A DNA stretch of 64,000 nt from Alkalihalobacillus sp. CinArs1 (GTDB lineage: Bacteria > Bacillota > Bacilli > Bacillales > Guptibacillaceae). Shown here in pieces: positions 1 through 7,537 of the stretch. The notes below the pieces were generated by a model, which had not been told where the DNA came from, made no database searches, and saw nothing but the letters and a program-made list of their open reading frames with translations. Made by a program: the position numbers and the translations under genes. Each line of letters opens with the position of its first letter. Within the stretch, counting starts at the first letter, position 1. Location: contig NZ_CANDOB010000001.1 of assembly GCF_947387515.1 (NCBI RefSeq), forward strand, positions 1,240,001 to 1,304,000. The letters are read 5' to 3'.

Positions 1-185
1 GCCTGGTGAAGCCCCACGATCGTCCGACCGAGCGTCGATTTTCCACTGCCGCTTTCACCTACTAATCCGAACGTTTCGCCTTTTTTAATGAAAAAAGAAA
101 TATCATCCACAGCTTTTAACGATTGATTTTTTCCTACGTTAAAATACTTTTTCACCTGCTGAACTTCGACTAGTGCATCACTCAT
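1..185 (-). CDS. Oligopeptide/dipeptide ABC transporter ATPase, DppF/OppF type (5' part only)
   Basis: Only the first 61 codons lie in the window; the gene runs off the left edge. The ATG at 185-183 overlaps the TGA of the dppD-like gene (ATGA), so the two are translationally coupled. The translated part starts MSDALVEVQQVKKYF and reaches a Walker A motif GESGSGKST near residue 50, as expected for the second ATPase of a Dpp/Opp importer. By family knowledge it would pair with DppD and power import of short peptides through DppB/DppC. The lipoprotein that binds the peptide is not in the window and may lie further left. Confidence 0.88.
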   Translation of the reverse strand, partial: MSDALVEVQQVKKYFNVGKNQSLKAVDDISFFIKKGETFGLVGESGSGKSTLGRTIVGLHQ

Positions 186-1207
186 ACATCGTTCCCTCCT
201 GCAGCAACAAAGTCATTGGCGTTCGGTGCCCTCGTGTCGTTCAACCAGCACCGTGCCTGGTGTGTTTCTGAGGTTTTGATCGGGTCTGGCATCTGATCGA
301 TACAGATTTCCATCGCATAGTCACACCTTGCAGCGAAAGGACACCCTGCTGGAGGAGCAAAAAGATCTGGCGGTGAACCTTCGATCGGAACGAGCCGCTC
401 TTTTTCATGCTTGCCTTTCTCGTAGCGCGGTACCGACTTCAACAATCCCCATGTGTAAGGGTGTTTCGGAGTTTCGAAAATTTCTTCCACATCCCCACTC
501 TCAACGATCACCCCCGCGTACATCACAGCAACACGCTGGGCAACTTCAGCAACCACCCCTAGATCATGGGTGATGATCATGATCGACGTACCGAGACGTA
601 CTTGGATATCTTTTAATAAATCTAGAATCTGGGCTTGAATCGTTACATCCAGCGCTGTTGTCGGCTCATCAGCAATTAAGAGCTTTGGCTCACAGGAGAG
701 CGCCATCGCGATCAACACCCGCTGTCTCATTCCTCCACTCAATTCGTGTGGGTACTGACGGTAGCGCTTCTCCGGATTTGGGATGCCTACTAAATCGAGA
801 AGCTCGATCGTTCGGTCATGGATTTTAGAACGTGAATAATTGGTATGTTTTTTGATCGTTTCTGCAATCTGAGAACCGATTCTCATCGTAGGATTAAGTG
901 ACGTCATCGGATCCTGTGAAATCAAACCGATCTCAGAGCCTTTCAACTTCTGCATCTGTTTTTTGGATAACCCTAATAGTTCTTTTCCATTAAACGTTAC
1001 GCTACCGCTTTTAATTCTGCTGACCTTCTTTGGAAGGAGACCCATGATCGACTGAGCCGTTACACTTTTTCCACAGCCGCTTTCTCCAACAATGGCGAGC
1101 ACTTCGCCCTGTTGGATATGAAAGTCAACGCCTCGTACAGCTTTGACTTCTCCACCATACGTTTTAAACGATACACGTAAATCATTTACATCGAGTAATC
1201 GACTCAT
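182..1207 (-). CDS. dppD: Dipeptide ABC transporter ATPase DppD
   Basis: A 341-residue ABC ATPase of the peptide/nickel importer class. Visible motifs are Walker A GESGCGKSVT (residues 41-50), signature LSGGMRQR (about 156), Walker B LLIADEPTTALD and a C-terminal cysteine cluster (CPFAARC...C...C) typical of the oligopeptide-transporter C-terminal domain. It hydrolyses ATP on the inner face of the membrane to drive peptide uptake. The gene lies 13 bp after dppC and overlaps the next ATPase by four bases. Gene order A-B-C-D matches the B. subtilis dpp operon, which takes up murein-derived peptides. That substrate is inferred from the neighbour DppA and not from this protein. Confidence 0.93.
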   Translation of the reverse strand: MSRLLDVNDLRVSFKTYGGEVKAVRGVDFHIQQGEVLAIVGESGCGKSVTAQSIMGLLPKKVSRIKSGSVTFNGKELLGLSKKQMQKLKGSEIGLISQDPMTSLNPTMRIGSQIAETIKKHTNYSRSKIHDRTIELLDLVGIPNPEKRYRQYPHELSGGMRQRVLIAMALSCEPKLLIADEPTTALDVTIQAQILDLLKDIQVRLGTSIMIITHDLGVVAEVAQRVAVMYAGVIVESGDVEEIFETPKHPYTWGLLKSVPRYEKGKHEKERLVPIEGSPPDLFAPPAGCPFAARCDYAMEICIDQMPDPIKTSETHQARCWLNDTRAPNANDFVAAGGNDV

Positions 1208-1220
1208 CTATTTCGCCTCC

Positions 1221-2165
1221 TTATTCCTTTGACTGAGGATCGAGCGCGTCTTGTAGTCCATCACCGAACACATTGAACGCAAACATCGTTAATGAAATCA
1301 TGAAGCCGGGGAAGAACAGTCTCCACCATTGACCTGTAAGGATGACGCCAAGGGCGTCGTTCGCCATCGTTCCCCAACTCGCGATCGGAGCCTGTACACC
1401 AAGTCCGATAAAGCTAAGGAAAGACTCTGCGAAAATCGCTTGAGGAATTGTAAAAGTTAAATTTACAATGATAATTCCGATCATGTTTGGAAACAGGTGC
1501 CTCATGATAATCTTCCTATGAGGGGTTCCAAGTTTTTCAGCGGCAGCAACGTACTCCTGCTCTTTCAGCTGTAGAATCTGCCCCCTCACGATCCGTGCCA
1601 TTCCTACCCATCCAGTAATCGAAAGGGCGATGATGATCGTCCAAAGACCAGGTTTCATCACAACGAGTAATAAGATTACGACGAGAAGGTATGGAATGCC
1701 GTATAAAATCTCAACGATTCTCATCAAAAAGCCATCGACCTTGTCGCCAAATTTCCCTCTTCCAGCCATGTAGCCAGAAATTCCACCGACGATTAATCCA
1801 AGGATCAAATCGATTACAGCTGCCGCAAGTCCAATGGTTAAGGAGATTCTTGCTCCATACCATGTTCGTGCCCACATATCACGACCTAGCGAATCCGTCC
1901 CAAACCAGTGCTCTGGTCCTGGAGGCAAGTTTTTTCCTGATAAGTTCTGATCAGAATAGTTGAACGGGACAAGATGAGGACCGATAATCGCAAGGATCGT
2001 AATGATCACAAGAAGTCCTAGCCCAAGAATCGCAAGCTTATTTCGAAGGATTTTCACCGTCGTTTCTTTCCACTGACTCATGCTTGGCCGAACAATCTTC
2101 TCCTGCTGAAACCTACTTCGATCTACAGGGCGAAATAGCACGTCATCTTTTTTTGGCTCAGCCAT
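1221..2165 (-). CDS. dppC: Dipeptide ABC transporter permease DppC
   Basis: A 314-residue integral membrane protein with an N-terminal tail of about 40 residues, a first membrane segment (ILGLGLLVIITILAIIG) and a periplasm-facing loop carrying HWFGTDSLGRDMWAR, a hallmark of the DppC/OppC N-terminal region. The core is a binding-protein-dependent permease domain, with the ATPase-contacting EAA-like stretch around EKLGTPHRKIIMRHLFPN. It forms the translocation pore with DppB. Its start is 1 bp after the dppB stop codon, so the two are co-translated. Product class is secure; the peptide substrate is inferred from the operon. Confidence 0.93.
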   Translation of the reverse strand: MAEPKKDDVLFRPVDRSRFQQEKIVRPSMSQWKETTVKILRNKLAILGLGLLVIITILAIIGPHLVPFNYSDQNLSGKNLPPGPEHWFGTDSLGRDMWARTWYGARISLTIGLAAAVIDLILGLIVGGISGYMAGRGKFGDKVDGFLMRIVEILYGIPYLLVVILLLVVMKPGLWTIIIALSITGWVGMARIVRGQILQLKEQEYVAAAEKLGTPHRKIIMRHLFPNMIGIIIVNLTFTIPQAIFAESFLSFIGLGVQAPIASWGTMANDALGVILTGQWWRLFFPGFMISLTMFAFNVFGDGLQDALDPQSKE

Positions 2166-2166
2166 G

Positions 2167-3093
2167 TTACTCCCCCCTGCTTGTAAGTTTGATTCTTGGA
2201 TCCACGATGCGATATGAAATATCTACGAGGAACAACGTAACGATCAAAATCGTACTGAAGAAAATTGTTGTACCAAGAATGACCGGGAAATCGCGGTTGA
2301 AGATACTATCGACAAAATACTTTCCGATTCCGGGAATGGCGAAGATCTTCTCTATGACAAATGTTCCGGTTAATAGAAACGCCGCAAGCGGCCCGATAAA
2401 CGAGATGACAGGAATGAGCGCGTTACGAACACCGTGCTTGATGACGATTCCTGTAATCGCAAGACCTTTCGCATCAGCAGTCTTAATATAGTTCTGATTC
2501 ATAACGTCTAACATACTCGACCTCATAAACCGGGCGACGATTGCAAGCGGCGCCGTTGCTAAAGCGACCGAAGGCAGAATTGTGTGCTGCCAAGTCCCCC
2601 AGGATGCGACTGGGAACATGCCCCACTTCACCGCAAAATAATTGATCAGCAGCGGAGCTAAGATGAAGCTTGGAATTGAAATTCCTAAAATCGCAAATGC
2701 CATCGCAGCATAATCAAGCATGCCATTATGATTTAAAGCAGCAATGATACCGAGAAGGAGTCCAAAAACAAGCGCGATCACCAATGATTGAAGTCCAAGA
2801 ATAGCAGATGCGGGAAAACCATCTGAGATCAACGTGTTCACATCTCTCGTCTCGGATTGAATCGAAGGTCCGAGGTCAAACTGAACAAGATTTTTTAAAT
2901 ATAAAACGTACTGAACAGGCAATGGCTCGTCCAGGTTAAACTTCGCCCGCATGTTTTCAAGAACTTCTTCAGGGAGCACGTCCGCATCTGAAGCGAACGG
3001 ATCCCCCGGTATCGAGTGCATGATGATGAAGGTAAGAGTGGTGATTACCCAAATGGTTAAAATCATCGTGAGAATCCGTTTAAAAATGTACAA
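2167..3093 (-). CDS. dppB: Dipeptide ABC transporter permease DppB
   Basis: A permease of the DppB/OppB type with about six membrane segments. I place the start at the TTG at 3093 (MYIFKRILTMILTIWV, 308 residues), because AAGGAGGG sits seven bases upstream. A longer reading frame from a TTG at 3111 would put this ribosome site inside the gene. The conserved N-terminal TFIIMHSIPGDPFA and the C-terminal loop with the EAA-like motif (DAKGLAITGIVIKHGVRNALIP) are typical. It pairs with DppC as the membrane channel for short peptides. The upstream neighbour dppA ends 22 bp before, in the same transcript. Confidence 0.92.
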   Translation of the reverse strand: MYIFKRILTMILTIWVITTLTFIIMHSIPGDPFASDADVLPEEVLENMRAKFNLDEPLPVQYVLYLKNLVQFDLGPSIQSETRDVNTLISDGFPASAILGLQSLVIALVFGLLLGIIAALNHNGMLDYAAMAFAILGISIPSFILAPLLINYFAVKWGMFPVASWGTWQHTILPSVALATAPLAIVARFMRSSMLDVMNQNYIKTADAKGLAITGIVIKHGVRNALIPVISFIGPLAAFLLTGTFVIEKIFAIPGIGKYFVDSIFNRDFPVILGTTIFFSTILIVTLFLVDISYRIVDPRIKLTSRGE

Positions 3094-3115
3094 TGATGCT
3101 CCCTCCTTCAAATGG

Positions 3116-3964
3116 TTATGTATTTACTGAACCTAACACCCCGTTTGTTGCCGTCATCGCAATAATCACGAGCCCCCACATCTGCTTGTACGCTGTTACG
3201 TAATCATCGCAAGTGAAGCGAATCGTCTTTGGACCTATCTTCTCAACCGTTGGGATGGTCGTTGTCATCAACGCTTGCTGTGGCCCTTTGAACTCGATCT
3301 CAAATGTGATCGGCCCCTCTACTACGTAAGGTTTTTTGCTCTTCGCTTCACGGACTGCAACCTCAGCTCGTTCGCGAATCAAGCGCCTCGCCCTAACAGG
3401 AGGGATCAATTCTGCTGCAAATCGATCGATTCCAGTTTTCACTATTGCAGCTTCAATGTCAGGGAAGGTTTCTTTTACTTCTGCTACATATGCATCATCT
3501 CCTGAGATAAAGATCGGAGGTACACCAAAAGCTCCTGCGACACCAGAATTTAGTTCGGTCTCTCCTACCACTTTGTCGTTGATTTTCATCTCTCCAACAC
3601 AAATTCCTGCGAGCGTATGGCTGATGACGGTCTCATTCGCTCCTGCTTCGCGTCCGTGGTGACCGACGAACATGACGCCATCAAACGAATCATCCAGTCC
3701 TTGCAGCTGGCACATGACACGGTTGTTACCTGAAACCAACCTTGCTCGTTCATCTAGGTCTTCAACGATGATGTTCGACATATTCCCGTGACCATCTGCG
3801 ACGACAACTTCTGTTGCTCCTCCGTTGAACGCCCCTTCGATCGCCGCGTTCACATCTAACGTCATCAGCTTACGAAAACGCTGATATTCGCTCTCCTTTT
3901 TCAGCTGAACGTTAGTTGCAACACCAGAAATCCCTTCCATATCTGCCGAAATGAAAATTTTCAA
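3116..3964 (-). CDS. dppA: D-aminopeptidase DppA, peptidase family M55
   Basis: A 282-residue M55 zinc D-aminopeptidase. In B. subtilis this enzyme forms a self-compartmentalising ring and releases D-Ala from D-Ala-containing peptides such as D-Ala-D-Ala. The N-terminal SADMEGISG carries the metal-binding Asp and Glu of the family; VADGHGNMSN and MFVGHHGREA supply further conserved His/Asp positions. The family begins a few residues before SxDMEG, so I prefer the TTG at 3964, with AGGGG nine bases upstream, over the ATG at 3973, which lies almost on the ribosome site. It is the first gene of the dpp operon behind an Lrp-like regulator. Together they suggest use of D-amino-acid peptides from peptidoglycan turnover. 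Confidence 0.93.
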   Translation of the reverse strand: MKIFISADMEGISGVATNVQLKKESEYQRFRKLMTLDVNAAIEGAFNGGATEVVVADGHGNMSNIIVEDLDERARLVSGNNRVMCQLQGLDDSFDGVMFVGHHGREAGANETVISHTLAGICVGEMKINDKVVGETELNSGVAGAFGVPPIFISGDDAYVAEVKETFPDIEAAIVKTGIDRFAAELIPPVRARRLIRERAEVAVREAKSKKPYVVEGPITFEIEFKGPQQALMTTTIPTVEKIGPKTIRFTCDDYVTAYKQMWGLVIIAMTATNGVLGSVNT

Positions 3965-4036
3965 TGTGATCATCCCCTACTAGTTATTTAAATATTCAGA
4001 CACAAATTTATATAAAAAAAGAGCAGAAGCCCTTTT

Positions 4037-4498
4037 TTATAAGTACTCAAACGTATTCTTGAACACATCCATCTGAACCATTACATTCGTAGCTGTAACA
4101 TTTGGAATCGCATGAACTTCCCTCACCGTTTCATTGATTTCCTCATAATCCCGAACGTTGATTTGCGCAAGCAAAGGGTATTCCCCAGAGATGGTCGTAA
4201 TGAAGCGAACAACACGAATGGTTCTTAGCTCCTCAATTACCTCATCGATGTGTTGAGGAACAACCTTTAACTGAATGATGGCTCCCATTTTTATGCCTAG
4301 AGTAATTGGGTTGATCACTCCAACAACTTCCAGAATGTCGTTTTCCACCATATTGTTGTACCTTGTTCGAACCGTCTTTTCGGTTACATTCAACTGGTTT
4401 GCGATTTCAGTAAAAGACATCCTGCCATTTTTAGATAAAAATTTAATAATGCTTCGATCAAGATCATCGATTAGTTCGTTACCAATTCTACTCAACAA
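4037..4498 (-). CDS. Lrp/AsnC-family transcriptional regulator
   Basis: A 153-residue regulator: an AsnC-type helix-turn-helix (LSKNGRMSFTEIANQL through VRTRYNNMVENDILE, about residues 20-65) followed by a RAM ligand-binding domain (about 75-145). Start is TTG at 4498 or 4495, after AAGGCGG; there is no better ATG. It stands 72 bp upstream of dppA on the same strand and divergent to the amidohydrolase at 4698, across an AT-rich 199 bp spacer. Lrp family members sense amino acids and bend AT-rich DNA, so control of both flanking genes by an amino acid or peptide signal is a reasonable inference. No exact operator could be assigned. Confidence 0.88.
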   Translation of the reverse strand: MLSRIGNELIDDLDRSIIKFLSKNGRMSFTEIANQLNVTEKTVRTRYNNMVENDILEVVGVINPITLGIKMGAIIQLKVVPQHIDEVIEELRTIRVVRFITTISGEYPLLAQINVRDYEEINETVREVHAIPNVTATNVMVQMDVFKNTFEYL

Positions 4499-4697
4499 AA
4501 TTCCGCCTTTCAGTCGTAATAGTTATAATTACTCACGTATTTAGACCTAATTATAATATAATACGACTATTTACAATACTATTTTTATGTTTTAGTATGT
4601 GAATTAGTAATTTAAAGAACAGTATAAATATTCTAATAATTAATTTCAAGAGGATTTTAGAAAAAAATATAATTTTTAACAAAAGGGGTTCGAGCAA
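4499..4697. promoter_or_regulatory. AT-rich divergent promoter region between the Lrp-like gene and the amidohydrolase
   Basis: This 199 bp spacer is strongly AT-rich and holds several TATAAT-like hexamers (for example around 4549-4560) on both strands. It must carry the promoters of both divergent genes. The ribosome site AAAGGGG lies before the ATG at 4698. I see runs of A and T suited to Lrp binding, but no clear repeated operator. Confidence 0.5.
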
Positions 4698-5840
4698 ATG
4701 AAGTTATTTAAACACGCAACAATCGTGGTCGGTAATGGAGAGGTACTTGAAGATGCGAATTTGCTCATCGAAGGAAAGATCATTCGACAAGTTGGGGAGT
4801 TCGTCACTGATTCTAGCAACATTGAAGTGGTGGATGCGAAAGGAAAAGTAATCTCACCAGGTTTGATCGATGTGCATACTCACCTCGGTGTTCATGAGGA
4901 AGGCATTGGCGCAGAAGGGCACGATTTTAATGAAACGAGCAGTCCACTTACACCAGAAGTGCGAGCGCTAGACGGGATAAACCCTGCTGACAAAGGCTTT
5001 GAAGACGCAAGACGGGCTGGTGTCACAACGGTGCAAGTGCTTCCGGGAAGTGCGAATGTAATCGGTGGTGAGATGGTTACGTTGAAAACAGCAGGTACGA
5101 TCGTCGATCACATGATCATTCGGGAACCTTCCGGAATGAAAGCAGCATTCGGTGAAAACCCGAAACGAATCCATGGACATAAGGGGAACGCTCCTATCAC
5201 AAGAATGGCGATCGCTTCTATGTTTCGACAGGAATTGCTTAAAGCAAAGGATTATGTGGTTCGAAATGAAGAAAACGAAAAGATCGACCTTGGTTTAGAA
5301 AACTTAGCAAAAGTGTTAAGAAAAGAAATTCCGATTCGTGCCCATGCACATCGAGCAGATGACATCGTAACGTTCCTCCGCCTTGCGAAGGAATTCGATT
5401 TGGACATCTCGATCGAACATTGCACTGAAGGACACAAGATCAGTGAATTCGTAGCAGCATCGAATGCTCCGGTTGCAGTAGGCCCCACCCTTTCAACAAG
5501 GAGTAAGATTGAGCTTGCCGATAAAGGCTGGCACACTGCAGGAATCCTAGCAGATGCAGGCGTACCAGTGTCGATTACGACGGATCACCCTGTCGTAGGA
5601 ATCGAAAACTTGCTTCAAAGCGCTGTACTCGCAGTTAAGCATGGGATGGATCCTTCAGATGCATGGAAGTCCATCACCTTACAGGCTGCCAAGCATTTAG
5701 GTGTAGCAGATAGGGTTGGATCATTAGAAGAAGGAAAAGATGCAGATTTGGTCATATGGAGTGGTGACCCTTTCGATACGAGGAATGAAGTTGAATCAAC
5801 GTATGTAAATGGGGAAATCGTCTATCATCGGGAAAGTTAA
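4698..5840 (+). CDS. Metal-dependent amidohydrolase (imidazolonepropionase-like, COG1228 type)
   Basis: A 380-residue cytosolic TIM-barrel amidohydrolase. Visible ligands are the HxH pair in GLIDVHTHLG (His60, His62), the later His residues in RAHAHRADD and IEHCTEG, and the Asp in ITTDHPV. The motif FGENPKR in the middle is typical of COG1228 proteins, which include Xaa-Pro and Xaa-Arg/Lys dipeptidases and cyclic amide hydrolases. The C-terminal DADLVIWSGDPFD closes the composite domain. Substrate is unknown. The divergent dpp operon and Lrp-like regulator suggest a dipeptidase or cyclic-dipeptide hydrolase acting on imported peptides. Start ATG follows AAAGGGG by nine bases. Confidence 0.82.
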   Translation: MKLFKHATIVVGNGEVLEDANLLIEGKIIRQVGEFVTDSSNIEVVDAKGKVISPGLIDVHTHLGVHEEGIGAEGHDFNETSSPLTPEVRALDGINPADKGFEDARRAGVTTVQVLPGSANVIGGEMVTLKTAGTIVDHMIIREPSGMKAAFGENPKRIHGHKGNAPITRMAIASMFRQELLKAKDYVVRNEENEKIDLGLENLAKVLRKEIPIRAHAHRADDIVTFLRLAKEFDLDISIEHCTEGHKISEFVAASNAPVAVGPTLSTRSKIELADKGWHTAGILADAGVPVSITTDHPVVGIENLLQSAVLAVKHGMDPSDAWKSITLQAAKHLGVADRVGSLEEGKDADLVIWSGDPFDTRNEVESTYVNGEIVYHRES

Positions 5841-5967
5841 GAAAAATAGTTTAACATAACGTTTAAGGTTGAAAAAGGCGGGTATATACCTAATAAGAAT
5901 AATGCTTACGTTTACTGTATAGTCGCATAATTGGTGGAAATGAGCTGGACAATTAGAGCTAGACATA

Positions 5968-6012
5968 AGCCAAAGAGGACTAGGAGACCCCTGGTTCTTT
6001 TTGGCTTTTTTT
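5968..6012 (+). terminator. Rho-independent terminator after the amidohydrolase gene
   Basis: A 17-bp stem (5968-5984 pairing with 5990-6006, with a few G-T pairs) and a five-base loop is followed by a run of seven T. It ends transcription from 4698 and shows that the next gene must start downstream, at 6046, and not at the TTG at 6001 that lies inside the hairpin. Confidence 0.85.
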
Positions 6013-6045
6013 AATCCCCAAAATATCAAGAAAAGGAACGACGTT

Positions 6046-6531
6046 ATGTTTGGAATTAGTGATTTTCTCAAATTATTACTATCTGCTTTTATTATTCTAC
6101 CTATGGTTTCAATCATTAGAGAAGGCGGCTACTTATTAACTAGCTACTTTCTAGGCGCTAAAAACTCGAAGGTCGTAATCGGATGCGGACCCCGAATCTT
6201 CAACATAGGCATATTTGAATTTCGCAAATATTACTTTATGTATAGCTGGTGCAGCTACGATAATTTACGGTATAAAGAAAACTGGGCACAGATTCTTGTT
6301 TATGCTTCTCCAATCGTTGCCAACATCGCCGTTGCGCTAATTGTAAATTTTGCGCTTTCTTTTGGATGGCTCGACATGAAGGAATTCGGTAAACAATTCA
6401 TTTATTACGCCTTTTACTTTGTACTGTTCGATCTATTGCCAATTTATTATCCAGATGGGCAGCCGAGCAATGGAAGAATCGTGTATGAACTCTTTCGATA
6501 CGGTCAATTCCCAGAGTATGAAAAAGAATGA
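6046..6531 (+). CDS. Membrane protein resembling a degenerate M50 (site-2 protease-like) peptidase
   Basis: A 161-residue protein with about four membrane segments. Two stretches recall M50 metalloproteases. SIIREGGYLLTSYFLGAKN sits where family members have HExxH followed by a small-residue helix. LLPIYYPDGQPSNGRIVYE resembles the second M50 motif NxxPxxPLDGGRI. The zinc-binding histidines of HExxH are replaced (REGGY), so catalysis by the usual mechanism is unlikely. The Asp-Gly of the second motif is kept. It could be a pseudoprotease that binds membrane substrates. Start ATG at 6046 has AAGGAA upstream. No linked partner gene is apparent. The family assignment is an inference from motif shape. 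Confidence 0.6.
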   Translation: MFGISDFLKLLLSAFIILPMVSIIREGGYLLTSYFLGAKNSKVVIGCGPRIFNIGIFEFRKYYFMYSWCSYDNLRYKENWAQILVYASPIVANIAVALIVNFALSFGWLDMKEFGKQFIYYAFYFVLFDLLPIYYPDGQPSNGRIVYELFRYGQFPEYEKE

Positions 6532-6562
6532 GTGAACGGCAAAGCACTACACAGGTTTGCAT

Positions 6563-6589
6563 GAAGGGGGAACGATGCCGCTTCCCCCT
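6563..6589 (+). other. GC-rich hairpin between convergent genes
   Basis: AGGGGGAA (6565-6572) and TTCCCCCT (6582-6589) form an eight-base stem between the convergent genes ending at 6531 and 6595. No T run follows, so it is at best a weak terminator. Confidence 0.4.
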
Positions 6590-6594
6590 CCCGC

Positions 6595-7032
6595 CTAAAC
6601 ATGACTTTCGACTAGTTCAACAATCGCACTGCTCAACTTTTGTTTTGTTTCGGTAAGCTTCGTATCATCCTCGATACAAACTTCTCCGTCTTCTATGTAG
6701 AAGGTGGAGAATGCCTGACCTTCATACCTCGGCACGAGATGCATATGATAATGCGTCAACTCGTTAAATAGTCCACCGTTTTGACAAATCGTTATTCCGT
6801 TGGGAGCATACACTTTCTTGATCGCTTTTGACAAAAGAATCGATGCCTTCATCACTTCGGTTGCCGTTTTATCATCAAACTCCTCTACATCGTGAAAGTG
6901 GAATTTTGGCAAGATCATAACGTGACCTTCATTGAAAGGTTCATGATCTAGAAAACAAGTTAAGTATTCATTTTCATACACAACGTGAACGGGTTCACGT
7001 TTGTTGGCTAAACGACATCCTAAGCAATTCAA
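6595..7032 (-). CDS. hit: HIT-family nucleotide-binding hydrolase
   Basis: A 145-residue HIT protein. The histidine triad appears as HYHMH (His94, His96, His98) within THYHMHLVPR, and an N-terminal CxxC (Cys3, Cys6) matches the zinc-binding Fhit/Hint-like branch. Family members hydrolyse nucleoside phosphoramidates or dinucleoside polyphosphates in the cytosol. The start is a TTG at 7032 preceded by GAGGAAGTG. The C-terminal 30 residues extend beyond the core HIT fold. It stands alone as a single-gene unit, convergent with the M50-like gene, so the context says nothing about its physiological substrate. Confidence 0.9.
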   Translation of the reverse strand: MNCLGCRLANKREPVHVVYENEYLTCFLDHEPFNEGHVMILPKFHFHDVEEFDDKTATEVMKASILLSKAIKKVYAPNGITICQNGGLFNELTHYHMHLVPRYEGQAFSTFYIEDGEVCIEDDTKLTETKQKLSSAIVELVESHV

Positions 7033-7239
7033 TCGACCACTTCCTCTAGTTTGTTTTGGAAATTTTCATAGAATTATTTTATCATTCGTCTTCAAGCTAG
7101 GCATGTTTTTTTGCATGTAAGCACGTGACCTTCCACCCCAAGACTTTTTTACTATAAATACGAACATACGATCTTGTTTTAGAGGAAATTTCCTGAACGC
7201 TCCCTCACTTTAATCACAATTACACATCGGTTATATACG

Positions 7240-7314
7240 ATATATCTCAAAACGGTATTGTAATGATCTCATTTTGAGATATATAATAATAGTAACAAAT
7301 TGAAAGCGGTTACA
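7240..7314 (+). promoter_or_regulatory. Promoter with palindromic operator and cre-like site for the small gene at 7344
   Basis: A sigma-A-like promoter TTGTAA (7258-7263), 18 bp, TATAAT (7282-7287) is overlapped by a perfect 13-bp inverted repeat, ATATATCTCAAAA (7240-7252) and TTTTGAGATATAT (7272-7284). A further copy of ATCTCA at 7266-7271 makes a tighter palindrome with TGAGAT (7275-7280). TGAAAGCGGTTACA at 7301-7314 fits the CcpA cre consensus TGNAANCGNNNNCA and lies just after the expected transcription start, a position that normally gives catabolite repression. The rest of the 311 bp spacer upstream (7033-7239) shows nothing recognisable. Confidence 0.65.
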
Positions 7315-7343
7315 GACGCTTAACCATACAAGGAGGATTTACA

Positions 7344-7490
7344 ATGAGCCAGAAAGCAAGAAACCAATTTATTGAACGTTTGACGACGAAAACGACAATG
7401 AATAGGGACGACGTTCTGAAAATGTCCGATGCAGAAATCGAATACTTCCACTGGCTCTATTTCGATGAATCACCGATGGAATTGATGTAA
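7344..7490 (+). CDS. Small 48-residue protein, BH0509-like (function unknown)
   Basis: An ORF of 48 codons starting at ATG 7344, eight bases after AGGAGG, with its own promoter and a strong terminator. The product begins MSQKARNQFIERL, has basic and hydroxylated residues up to about 20, then an acidic half with DDVLKMSDAEIEYFHWLY. It has no membrane segment or cysteines. The pattern recalls the short BH0509-type proteins of Bacillus, though I am not certain of the family. The operator and cre-like site upstream point to control by carbon status and by an unknown repressor. The short length would make it easy to miss. Confidence 0.7.
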   Translation: MSQKARNQFIERLTTKTTMNRDDVLKMSDAEIEYFHWLYFDESPMELM

Positions 7491-7494
7491 AGGC

Positions 7495-7530
7495 AAAGCG
7501 CCCTGCACGAATGCAGGGCGCTTTAATTTT
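7495..7530 (+). terminator. Strong terminator between the small gene and the ABC exporter
   Basis: A perfect 13-bp stem AAAGCGCCCTGCA (7495-7507) and TGCAGGGCGCTTT (7512-7524) with a CGAA tetraloop, followed by AATTTTT. It sits between convergent genes and probably stops transcription from both sides. Confidence 0.88.
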
Positions 7531-7537
7531 TGCTTGT

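Noticed and set aside
328-573. Short + strand ORFs opposite dppD, murQ, nagZ, yhfT and others
   Set aside because: All lie antisense within clearly recognised genes, without ribosome sites or family features.
3094-3111. TTG 3111 as the start of dppB
   Set aside because: AAGGAGGG, the likely ribosome site, lies inside this extension; TTG 3093 is at the right distance.
6001-6045. TTG 6001 as the start of the M50-like gene
   Set aside because: It lies in the 3' arm and T run of a strong terminator; ATG 6046 has a ribosome site.
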